This document shows, piece after piece, positions 1-5,808 of a stretch of DNA of 11,172 bases (positions are counted from its first letter, which is position 1; the number at the start of each line of letters is the position of its first letter). The DNA is from Clostridiales bacterium UBA1742 (GTDB lineage: Bacteria; Bacillota; Clostridia; TANB77; CAG-508). The translations under genes and the position numbers were made by a program. The notes beneath the pieces are model-generated. The model did not search any database. It saw only the letters and a program-made list of their open reading frames with translations, and was not told the origin of the DNA. Where the stretch lies: positions 35,833-47,004 of the forward strand of contig DCHW01000041.1 of assembly GCA_002314935.1 (NCBI GenBank), written 5' to 3'.

Positions 1-41
1 TCGCCAGCAATCAAAATAACATAAACAATAAAAAAACAAAC

Positions 42-65
42 GTAGGGGCGATTTTAATCGCCCGC
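42..65 (+). repeat. REP-like palindromic unit, left copy flanking the RAYT gene
   Basis: A 24-base unit starting GTAGG, with the near-perfect palindrome GGGCGATTTTAATCGCCC at 46-63 (8-base arms, TT centre). Its exact reverse complement lies at 538-561 on the other side of the transposase gene, and a 23-base identical copy occurs at 11096-11118. Its GC-rich arms stand out against the AT-rich surroundings. RAYT enzymes are known to act on palindromic units of this kind that flank their genes, so these are the probable substrate sites. Confidence 0.9.
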
Positions 66-87
66 AATGGGGGCAGAAAGGAGAAAA

Positions 88-537
88 ATGAATAAAAATC
101 TGCCCACAAGGAAAAAAATAAGACTAGACAATTATGATTATTCAGAAGAAAACATGTATTTTATTACAATATGTGTAAAAGATAGGATAGAAATATTAGG
201 AAAAATAAAAAATGATAATATGGTATTAACAAAAAAAGGGAATATTGTAAAACAAAATGTACATAAACTAGAAAATTTATATAACAATATTTTAATAGAT
301 GAATATGTAATAATGCCAAACCATTTGCATATTTTATTATTAATAAATTATAAAAATGGAGTAACAATTTCAAGAATAATTAAACACTTGAAGTCAAATA
401 TTACAAGAGAAATTGGAACTTTAATATGGCAGAAATCATTTTATGAGCATATTGTTAGAAATAAAAGAGAATACTTAAAAATAAAAGAATATATAAATAA
501 TAATATAGTAAATTGGAGAAAAGATAAATATTTTTAG
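88..537 (+). CDS. REP-associated tyrosine transposase (RAYT, Y1/HUH single-strand transposase)
   Basis: Predicted single-strand DNA nuclease of the IS200/IS605-related Y1 family, of the type that mobilises or maintains REP palindromes. Visible family marks are the N-terminal 'RLDNYDYSEENMYFITIC' block, the HUH motif in 'MPNHLHILLLI' (His-Leu-His, metal binding), and the C-terminal 'WQKSFYEHIVRNKREYL' block, whose tyrosine (SFYEH) is the expected nucleophile. It ends in 'IKEYINNNIVNWRKDKY', as RAYT proteins usually do. I prefer the ATG at 88 because AAAGGAG lies at 77-83. An in-frame ATG at 67 lacks a ribosome binding site and abuts the palindrome. The product is about 149 aa, somewhat compact between the HUH motif and the tyrosine region but with all key residues, so probably active. 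It contains no in-frame CGG and no frameshift, unlike five neighbouring genes. It is flanked tightly by the palindromes at 42-65 and 538-561, the second starting directly after the stop codon. Confidence 0.9.
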   Translation: MNKNLPTRKKIRLDNYDYSEENMYFITICVKDRIEILGKIKNDNMVLTKKGNIVKQNVHKLENLYNNILIDEYVIMPNHLHILLLINYKNGVTISRIIKHLKSNITREIGTLIWQKSFYEHIVRNKREYLKIKEYINNNIVNWRKDKYF

Positions 538-561
538 GCGGGCGATTAAAATCGCCCCTAC
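538..561 (-). repeat. REP-like palindromic unit, right copy (exact inverted repeat of 42-65)
   Basis: Exact reverse complement of 42-65 over 24 bases, beginning immediately after the transposase stop codon at 535-537. The two copies bracket the gene as inverted repeats, the usual RAYT arrangement. The unit may also act as a hairpin at the 3' end of the transposase transcript, though no T-run follows it. Confidence 0.9.
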
Positions 562-645
562 AAATTATTCTATATATAATTTTAAATTTTATACAAATTA
601 TTCCAGATATAATTTAAAGAATTTTATTCAAATTATTATTAGGAT
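561..645. repeat. Degenerate AT-rich tandem repeat, about 34-base period
   Basis: Three imperfect direct copies begin with CAAATTATT at 561, 594 and 629. The first two continue with a similar ATATAATTT-containing segment, and the third decays after about 16 bases. They lie in the non-coding stretch between the RAYT cassette and secG. No function is evident. They could be a replication-slippage product, and at this AT content part of the similarity may be chance. Confidence 0.5.
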
Positions 646-665
646 TATTATTTTAAGCAATTTTG

Positions 666-694
666 TTGCATTTTAAAAATATATATGATACAAT
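666..694 (+). promoter_or_regulatory. Predicted sigma-A-type promoter for secG
   Basis: TTGCAT (666-671) and TACAAT (689-694) are separated by 17 bases, and the -10 is preceded by TGA. Transcription would begin near 701, about 25 bases before the secG start. This rests on consensus match only. Confidence 0.6.
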
Positions 695-700
695 AAAAAA

Positions 701-713
701 CGATTTCAAATCG
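701..713 (+). promoter_or_regulatory. Small 5'-leader hairpin abutting the secG ribosome binding site
   Basis: CGATTTCAAATCG is self-complementary (5-bp stem with a TCA loop) and starts about where the predicted transcript begins. Its last base adjoins the Shine-Dalgarno GGAGGT (713-718), which is 6 bases before the ATG at 725. A hairpin at the extreme 5' end could stabilise the mRNA or modestly affect ribosome access. Its function is inferred. Confidence 0.4.
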
Positions 714-724
714 GAGGTAAAAAA

Positions 725-976
725 ATGGGTGCAATAAAAACAATCTTAACAATAATTTATGTAATAGTATGTTTAATATTAATAGTTATAGCTTTAATGC
801 AATCTAAGGAAGATGAAGGAGCATCTGGAACTATAGTTGGATCTTCTAGTTCATCTAGTTTTTATGAACAAAATAAAGGTAGAACTAAAGAAGGTAAATT
901 AAAGAAATGGACAATTATATTAGGTGTTGCATTTGCAATATTAACATTAATATTAGGAATTTTATATATGTTATAA
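725..976 (+). CDS. secG: Preprotein translocase subunit SecG
   Basis: Small inner-membrane partner of the SecYE channel that assists Sec-dependent protein export. The 83-aa product has the standard SecG plan: an N-terminal membrane helix (about residues 4-24, rich in I/L/V), a small-residue Gly/Ser loop ('GASGTIVGSSSSSSFYEQ', about 32-49) corresponding to the family's G-rich loop before 'F', a basic stretch, and a second helix (about 62-82). Length matches the family (about 75-85 aa). The start is supported by GGAGGT at 713-718. It appears monocistronic, with its own promoter and a hairpin with T-run downstream (1022-1067). Its last 6 bases overlap the end of a convergent minus-strand small gene (971-1148). 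Confidence 0.9.
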   Translation: MGAIKTILTIIYVIVCLILIVIALMQSKEDEGASGTIVGSSSSSSFYEQNKGRTKEGKLKKWTIILGVAFAILTLILGILYML

Positions 977-1148
977 ATTTGTTCCTCTAATAATTACTAT
1001 AATATTAGGGATTAATAAAGAAAGAGTGGAGACCAGAATAACGCATATTCCGGCCACTCTTATTTTTGTGCTCTTTTACTTCAAAAATTCCATAACTTAA
1101 AGTTTTAATAAAAATTATAATAGATAAAATTAGTACTATAATATACAT
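971..1148 (-). CDS. Small two-helix membrane protein, fourth gene of the germination operon; one CGG +1 frameshift
   Basis: A 58-aa protein that conventional gene calling would miss. It starts at ATG 1148 with a strong AAAGGAG 5 bases upstream, and lies 14 bases after the gerAC stop. Residues 1-24 ('MYIIVLILSIIIFIKTLSYG' onward) form one hydrophobic helix, followed by a charged loop 'EVKEHKNKSG'. An in-frame CGG then occurs at 1052-1050. Skipping its C gives 'GICVILVSTLSLLIPNIIVI' (about residues 33-52), a second membrane helix, and a stop at 973-971. The unshifted frame instead gives a short hydrophilic tail ending 18 codons after the CGG. Small two-helix proteins next to gerA-type operons are familiar in clostridia, but I cannot name this one. 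The last codons overlap the end of secG. The existence of the gene is well supported; the shifted C-terminus is an inference from hydrophobicity and from the other CGG sites. Confidence 0.75.
1022..1067 (+). terminator. Probable rho-independent terminator of secG, embedded in the convergent small gene
   Basis: AAGAGTGG (1022-1029) pairs with CCACTCTT (1054-1061). An inner stem GAATA/TATTC (1036-1040 / 1046-1050) has a 5-base loop. The sequence continues with A and five Ts (1062-1067) in the plus direction. It lies about 45 bases after the secG stop. The same bases encode residues 30-43 of the minus-strand small membrane gene and include its CGG shift site, so the hairpin is constrained by both functions or is partly fortuitous. 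In the minus direction it is followed by a weaker T-rich stretch. Confidence 0.5.
1049..1052 (-). other. CGGA +1 frameshift site in the small membrane gene
   Basis: The context on the coding strand is AGT GGC CGG AAT in the initial frame. Skipping C (position 1052) gives GGA (Gly33) and opens the second membrane helix. The preceding codon is GGC. This is the weakest of the eight sites, because the unshifted frame stays open for 17 sense codons, counting the CGG. Confidence 0.6.
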
Positions 1149-1162
1149 AGAAACTCCTTTTA

Positions 1163-2397
1163 TTATATTTTAGTAAATAGTTGGCCCGCTTGTACAATAG
1201 AATTTACTTCCACTTTAAAGAATGAATTTTCATAATTAGAAAGCCAATCTGAATCGCCCCATTTTGTCCAAGTAGAATATTTTTTTACAGCTAGATTACC
1301 AAAATCAAATATATCTGATCTAAATTCTTTAGATGTTTTATAAAGACATTCTAAAATATTTTCTTCTAGATATGTGTTAAGATATTCTTGAATTACTTCT
1401 AAATTTTCATTATTAGAATAATCTAAATTTTCATCCATAGATAAAATATTTGCCGTTAAATAAATGGTACTAGATATAAATGGTGTATTGTTTATAAATT
1501 CTACACAATTTTTTGTATTTTTAGCAAGTGTAAGAGATACTGTTAATGTAAAACCTTCCTGGAATGGACTTGGAATTGTAATAGTACAGCTATCTAAATC
1601 ATTTGTAATTATTAAATGACTTAGTGTTTCAGATCCATTTAATTCACCTACTAGTTTATCTCCTCTAAATACTGCTAGTCCCATATTTTCAATTCCAACA
1701 TTACTTTCAATTGGTGTTTCGCCAGCTGTGTAAGAACCTTCTATATTGTATAAAGCTAAGTCTTTATCATTATTATGAGTATTATTCGTATTTATTGCAC
1801 CAAGTATTGCATGAGCCTGAGAAGATGTGCTTAATAAATCATAATAAAATTTACTTAATGTTATATTTTCAGAATATCCAGTGTATTCACTAGAGTTTAA
1901 AATTAGTTCATAATATCTTGCAGAAACACTTTCTAATGTGGGTTCTGAATTTTTTAAAAATTCAGATGCATTGCATTTACTTATTAATATATTACAATCT
2001 GGGCGTAGTTCTACATTATTAACTATTGTATATAAATATTCAGATAATCCCTCATAAGCAAGTTCTTCGGATATAACAATAGCTTTGCAATGGGATAAAT
2101 TTACTTTTTTACTTATATAACTATTAATTAAATTTATTCCAGAATCTATACTTGCACATTCGACAGTTTCCAAAACTGAATTACTGGATTGTGATGAATT
2201 AGATTTATTAGAAGAGCTATTGTTTAATATGGCAACTTGCAGAGTCAATTTTAATGTATTACCGTTCGCCTTTATCAATTCCGCATTGCAACTGCATAGG
2301 CAAAAGTTTCTAAATTTGCAGAACTAAAACATCCTGTTAAGTTAACAAGACAAATAACTAATATAATTAAAATCGAAATAAGTTTTTTAGTTTTCAT
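1163..2397 (-). CDS. gerAC: Spore germination receptor lipoprotein, GerAC family; two CGG +1 frameshifts
   Basis: Lipoprotein C-subunit of a GerA-type germinant receptor, which sits on the outer face of the spore inner membrane. The start is ATG 2397, overlapping the end of gerAB by 11 bases, with AAAGGAAA just upstream. The N-terminus is a signal peptide ending in the lipobox LTGC (Cys23). Then 'FSSANLETFAYAVAM' leads to an in-frame CGG (2283-2281). Shifting +1 gives the family-conserved 'GIDKGE' (39-44). A second in-frame CGG (2264-2262), again shifted, gives 'GNTLKLTLQVAILN' (from 45). Both zero-frame continuations hit stops within two codons. With both shifts the gene is one frame of 410 aa, normal for the family. 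The C-terminal GerAC domain runs roughly 230-410. Conventional annotation would truncate it to a TTG-start ORF at 2278 that loses the signal peptide and lipobox. The symbol is used at family level; which receptor paralogue this is cannot be told. Confidence 0.9.
2261..2264 (-). other. CGGT +1 frameshift site 2 in gerAC
   Basis: The coding strand reads GGC GAA CGG TAA, so the zero frame stops in the very next codon. Skipping C (2264) gives GGT (Gly45) and continues for 365 further codons. It lies 19 bases after site 1. Confidence 0.85.
2280..2283 (-). other. CGGA +1 frameshift site 1 in gerAC
   Basis: The coding strand reads GTT GCA ATG CGG AAT TGA, so the zero frame stops two codons later. 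Skipping C (2283) gives GGA (Gly39), the glycine of the conserved 'GID' motif found at this point in GerAC proteins. This is one of the best indications that the residue inserted is glycine. Confidence 0.9.
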
Positions 2398-3484
2398 ATT
2401 TAAATTTCCTTTGCTTTAAATAAGCTAAAATTAAAATAAGTGGACTTATAATAAATACAAGTATAAGTATAAGATACTTAAAAATAACATTTTGAATATA
2501 TTTTATTTGAGCTATATTTTCTATATATAAAGCTAAACTAAATATAAAAATTGAAAAAGGATAGCACATATAAGTATAATCTTTTATATTTGTTAGTTTT
2601 TTAAATATATTACATATAAAAAATAATGAAATACTTAGTAAAGAAGTTAAGCTATATATCCATATAAAAATAAATAATGCATCTATTCTTTGAAAAAATC
2701 TACCAAATTCAATAAGTCTTGCTATTAAGTAGATGGATAGCATTTCCTCTGTAAATGTTATAAATGGAAATAACATTAGTAAGCAAATAATACTAGATAA
2801 TAAATAGATTGCTGAAATTATTATTGAACTTATGGCTACTTTTTTAAATTCATTAGGATTTTGCATAAGTGGAATTAAAAAATACAAATATGCAAAACAT
2901 GTAAAAGAAAATATATTAAATATTCCTATTAAAAAGGTTTCATTAAATCCTTGACCTAAAATTGGAAAAATTCTTTGTGGGTCATATGAGGCAATTGTTG
3001 AAAAAATTAGAACAAGAATACTAAAAATAAAAATAGGTATAAAAATTAAGTTAGTTCTAGAAATTACTTTAATTCCATATCTACAAACTATAGTAGCAGG
3101 AATTATAAAAAATAGTAAAACATATGCAAGAGGAATATCTGTAAAATATATTATTTTTAAGCTGTTTGACATATAGCGTAATAATATTCCTGAAAAGAAA
3201 ATGAAAAAACTAATATATAATATTCCAATAATAATTTTAAAAAAATTTCCACCTAAAAATTTAGATATATCCAAAAGATCAGATGAACCAAATGGTTTAA
3301 ATAATTTACAAATAAGTTTGCAAAAAAGTAAAGCTAAAAAGCTTATATATATTACATTTACCCAAGAAGAGGTGCCGGTTGAAAGTAATAAGGTATTTGG
3401 CAAATTTAAAATTATTTGATTTAAAATTACTATAGTAATTAATCCTATGGCTTCATATTTACTTATTTTTTGTAAGGTATCCAC
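2387..3484 (-). CDS. gerAB: Spore germination receptor permease-like subunit, GerAB family
   Basis: Integral membrane B-subunit of the germinant receptor, related to the APC transporter superfamily and thought to bind the small-molecule germinant. The product is 365 aa, normal for the family, with about ten hydrophobic helices spread across the whole length. It opens with 'MDTLQKISKYEAIGLITIVI', typical of these subunits, and contains a 'LLLSTGTSSWVNVIYI' segment around residues 32-47. The start is GTG at 3484, supported by AAAGGA about 8 bases upstream. It lies 6 bases after the gerAA stop (3493-3491), and its own 3' end overlaps the gerAC start, so the three subunits are translationally linked. 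It contains no in-frame CGG and no frameshift. Its only CGG trinucleotide (ACC GGC) is out of frame. Confidence 0.93.
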   Translation of the reverse strand: MDTLQKISKYEAIGLITIVILNQIILNLPNTLLLSTGTSSWVNVIYISFLALLFCKLICKLFKPFGSSDLLDISKFLGGNFFKIIIGILYISFFIFFSGILLRYMSNSLKIIYFTDIPLAYVLLFFIIPATIVCRYGIKVISRTNLIFIPIFIFSILVLIFSTIASYDPQRIFPILGQGFNETFLIGIFNIFSFTCFAYLYFLIPLMQNPNEFKKVAISSIIISAIYLLSSIICLLMLFPFITFTEEMLSIYLIARLIEFGRFFQRIDALFIFIWIYSLTSLLSISLFFICNIFKKLTNIKDYTYMCYPFSIFIFSLALYIENIAQIKYIQNVIFKYLILILVFIISPLILILAYLKQRKFKYEN

Positions 3485-3490
3485 GATTAT

Positions 3491-5163
3491 TTATCCTTTC
3501 TTATATTTCCATTTCATGCTTATTTTCTCTTGAGCTTTTTGTTTTTTAGTATTTAAAAAATGTGCACGGTTTTCACGTTTCCATATAGGTGGTAAAAAAT
3601 AAGATGTATCTGTTTCGGAATTAGTAATTGGAAAATAAGGTGCTAAATATGAAACACCAAATGATTTTAAATTTGCTAGTATTCCGAAGCTCTATAAAAA
3701 TTCCTGCAGAAAGTCCAAGGAAACCTGCTAGAAATCCAAGCAATGTATATATAAAACGTAAAATTCTTAATGCAAAACTAAGGGAAAAATCAGGTATAGC
3801 AAAAGATGAAATTCCTGTTATGGCAACAATAATAATCAAAATTGGACTAACTAAGTTTGCACTAACAGCAGATTCTCCGAAGAATAAGGGCTCCAACAAT
3901 TCCTATTGTTGGACCAATTGGAGTGGGGACTCTTAAACCAGCCTCACGTATTAATTCAAAAGAGATTTCCATTAGAAATATTTCAAAGATAATAGGAAAA
4001 GGTACAGTGTTTCTAGAAGCGGCTATGGTAAACAATAATTCTGTTGGTAATAATTCTGTGTGATATGTGGTAATAGCAATATAAATTCCTGGTAGAAATA
4101 ATGTTATAATAAATGCTAAAATACGTATTATTTTTAACAAATTAGAATATTGAAATTTTAAATTCAAATCTTCAGGTGATGATAAAAAATCAATTAAAAC
4201 TCCGGGCATAATAAGAGCGTAGGGACTTCCGTTTACTAAAACGACAACTCTTCCTTCTAGTAGATGATTAGTGGCTTTATCTGGTCTTTCGGTTGCAATT
4301 ATTTGCGGGAAAAGTGCTAACGAATCATCTTGAATGAGTTGCTCTAATTGTCCAGATGAAATTATACTATCAACTTCTATATTTTGTAATCTGTATTTAA
4401 TTTCTTGTACTAAACTTGAATTGGCAATATTTTTCATGTAACAAATTGCAATTTTGGTTTTGCTTATTTTACCAACACAAGAATTTTCTATTACTAAATT
4501 TTCATTATTTATTATTCTTCTAAGCATAGAAGTGTTTGTCCTAATTTTTTCAACAAAAGCTTCTTGAGATCCTCTTACAACAATTTCGTTTTGAGGTGAA
4601 GAAATATTTCTGGAAGCATATCCTTTTACATCTAAACTAAATCCAGTATTTAATGTATCTACAATTAACACACATTCACCAACATTTATACTTGAAATTA
4701 GTTCTTTAAAAGAGTTTGCTTTTTTAATACTATTTTGTGGTATTAATGAGTTATATATATAATCTTCTAAATTAAATTTTTTTATTTTTTTTATGGTAAT
4801 GTTATTTGTTATAACAGTAGAAATAGGTTTGGATGTAGATGGATTTTTACTCATAAGTGGACGTAAAATAAAATTGTTAATAATTTCTGAATCAACCATT
4901 CCATCTATAAAAATTAAACATGCTTTATATTCTTTACCTTTGGCACATAAATTGAATTCTCTTACTATAATGTCACTGTTTATAGTAGTACTATATTTGT
5001 CTTTTATATATTCTAAATTGACATCTAGGCTTGTATACAAAATAGGATTATTATTGTTATCTTTTACAGGAATAGAAAAAGTTTCTGCTAAAGAAAAATT
5101 ATGAGTTTTTATTGGTTCATTATATAAAAATATTTTATTAATTAATTTTTTAAAATTTTCCAT
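3491..5163 (-). CDS. gerAA: Spore germination receptor A-subunit, GerAA/Spore_GerA family; two CGG +1 frameshifts
   Basis: A-subunit of the germinant receptor in the spore inner membrane; the family is proposed to form the oligomeric ion-release channel. About residues 1-335 are the soluble N-terminal domain ('CLIFIDGMVDSEIINNFILR' and 'GRVVVLVNGSPYALIMPGV' are typical blocks). Membrane helices begin around 345, followed by 'VPTPIGPTIGIVGALIL'. At residue 428 an in-frame CGG (3879-3877) must shift +1 to give 'GESAVSANLVSPILIIIVA'. At residue 492 a second CGG (3686-3684) must shift to give 'GILANLKSFGVSYLAPYFP', a conserved C-terminal block. The total is 556 aa in one frame, somewhat longer than usual but with all conserved blocks present. 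The ATG at 5163 has only a distant AGGA; an out-of-frame ATG lies 4 bases upstream. Plain translation truncates the protein in mid-channel. It heads the operon gerAA-gerAB-gerAC-small gene. Confidence 0.92.
3683..3686 (-). other. CGGA +1 frameshift site 2 in gerAA
   Basis: The coding strand reads ATA GAG CTT CGG AAT. Skipping C (3686) gives GGA (Gly493) and leads into 'ANLKSFGVSYLAP', the conserved GerAA C-terminal block. The zero frame gives unrelated sequence and a stop about 23 codons on. Confidence 0.9.
3876..3879 (-). other. CGGA +1 frameshift site 1 in gerAA
   Basis: The coding strand reads CTT ATT CTT CGG AGA, with a zero-frame stop five codons after CGG. Skipping C (3879) gives GGA (Gly429) in 'GALILGESAVSA', where GerAA homologues carry glycine ('GAL..G.AAV'). 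As at site 2, the preceding codon is CTT. Confidence 0.92.
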
Positions 5164-5199
5164 ACATATAATTTTTCCTGAAAAAAATATAAATATGCA

Positions 5200-5243
5200 A
5201 AAAAATGTAGTAATTATTAATTTTTATAATTACTACATTTTTT
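5200..5243 (-). terminator. Long hairpin with T-run: terminator between the Cys-rich gene and the gerA operon
   Basis: Two perfectly complementary 18-base arms (5200-5217 and 5226-5243) contain TGTAGTAATTAT and its complement, begin and end in A6/T6 runs, and enclose an 8-base loop. It starts a few bases after the stop of the minus-strand gene 5670-5248. In that direction the 3' arm ends in a T-run, so it should terminate that gene before gerAA. This implies a separate promoter for the gerA operon within about 40 bases (5164-5200). A CATATTTA element at 5197-5190 is the only sporulation-sigma-like -10 I can see there, and it is weak. Confidence 0.8.
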
Positions 5244-5247
5244 AGAA

Positions 5248-5670
5248 TTAATTTTTTTTGCAATTTGATGGATCTTTACATGGATCAAAATCACAATTTA
5301 ATTTTTCACCTTTTAAACATTTTTCAATTTTTTTACATTCTGCACAAATTTTTACATGTTTTACATGATCCACCCAAATCTGTAAAGAATATTCTTTATC
5401 AGGACAAAGAGGACCAAAAACAAATTCACCTTGTTTATCACTAAAAGTATGTGAAACAGGTCTTAATTCTTCACCACCAAAGGTATTGCAAACTTCAACA
5501 AGTTTTACTGCAGCATTTGAAACAGGATTACCATTACAATCTTTTATAACTCCATAAATTAAATCTCTGTGGTCTTCCGGAAGGTTTATTTCTAAATCAT
5601 ATTGAGTACCTTTTTCTATAAAACCATCAATTTTTAAATTTTTTGTTGGATATTTCTTATCAAAATCCAT
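5248..5670 (-). CDS. Carboxypeptidase-regulatory-like (prealbumin-fold) domain protein with Cys-rich tail
   Basis: A 140-aa protein that I recognise only at fold level. Residues about 38-95 carry 'GVIKDCNGNPVSNAAVKLVE' followed by 'SDKQGEFVFGPLCPDKEYSL', the pattern of carboxypeptidase-regulatory/transthyretin-like beta-sandwich domains. The C-terminal 40 residues are cysteine-rich ('CAECKKIEKCL', 'CDFDPCKDPSNCKKN'), giving about nine cysteines in all, suited to metal binding or disulfide cross-linking. There is no signal peptide. The ATG at 5670 is preferred, because AAAGGA lies about 9 bases upstream of it but directly abuts the in-frame ATG at 5679. Its position beside the gerA operon, the absence of a signal peptide and the Cys-rich tail would suit a spore-coat or exosporium component, but that is inference. 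Its one CGG (CCG GAA) is out of frame and causes no break. Confidence 0.75.
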   Translation of the reverse strand: MDFDKKYPTKNLKIDGFIEKGTQYDLEINLPEDHRDLIYGVIKDCNGNPVSNAAVKLVEVCNTFGGEELRPVSHTFSDKQGEFVFGPLCPDKEYSLQIWVDHVKHVKICAECKKIEKCLKGEKLNCDFDPCKDPSNCKKN

Positions 5671-5733
5671 TAGAATCATTCCTTTTTTAAAATATGATGT
5701 AGATACAGTTATACTAAATTAACATCTACAATA

Positions 5734-5761
5734 TATATTATGAAAGCTGTTGACAAAAAGT
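5734..5761 (-). promoter_or_regulatory. Possible sporulation (sigma-K-like) promoter for the Cys-rich protein gene
   Basis: On the minus strand, AC (5761-5760) and CATAATATA (5742-5734) are 17 bases apart, matching the general AC-N16/17-CATAnnnTA form of late mother-cell promoters. The leader would be about 55-60 bases. It interleaves with the divergent sigma-A-type promoter at 5750-5778. The consensus is short and the region AT-rich, so chance is a real possibility. Confidence 0.3.
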
Positions 5762-5778
5762 GATATAAAATTTAAAAT
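5750..5778 (+). promoter_or_regulatory. Predicted sigma-A promoter for the 5809-10944 operon
   Basis: A perfect TTGACA (5750-5755) and TAAAAT (5773-5778) are separated by 17 bases, and the start codon follows about 25 bases after the expected transcription start. It should drive the membrane-anchored protein gene and smc. Confidence 0.7.
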
Positions 5779-5808
5779 ATAAATGTGAAAAAAGGAGTTG
5801 ATTTATGA

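Noticed and set aside
42..561. CRISPR array or full insertion sequence
   Set aside because: There are only isolated palindromic units with no regular spacers. The single gene is a RAYT rather than an IS transposase with terminal inverted repeats and target duplications.
3628..3936. 102-codon plus-strand open frame opposite gerAA
   Set aside because: It is antisense to the conserved GerAA C-terminal region, has no plausible ribosome binding site or family features, and is a shadow of the coding strand.
5805..5807. Alternative start ATG four bases upstream of the 5809 start (a similar ATG sits 4 bases before gerAA at 5167)
   Set aside because: It has better Shine-Dalgarno spacing, but its frame encodes a short meaningless peptide. 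The +1-related offset is intriguing, but no CGG is present and two cases are not enough to suggest a pattern.
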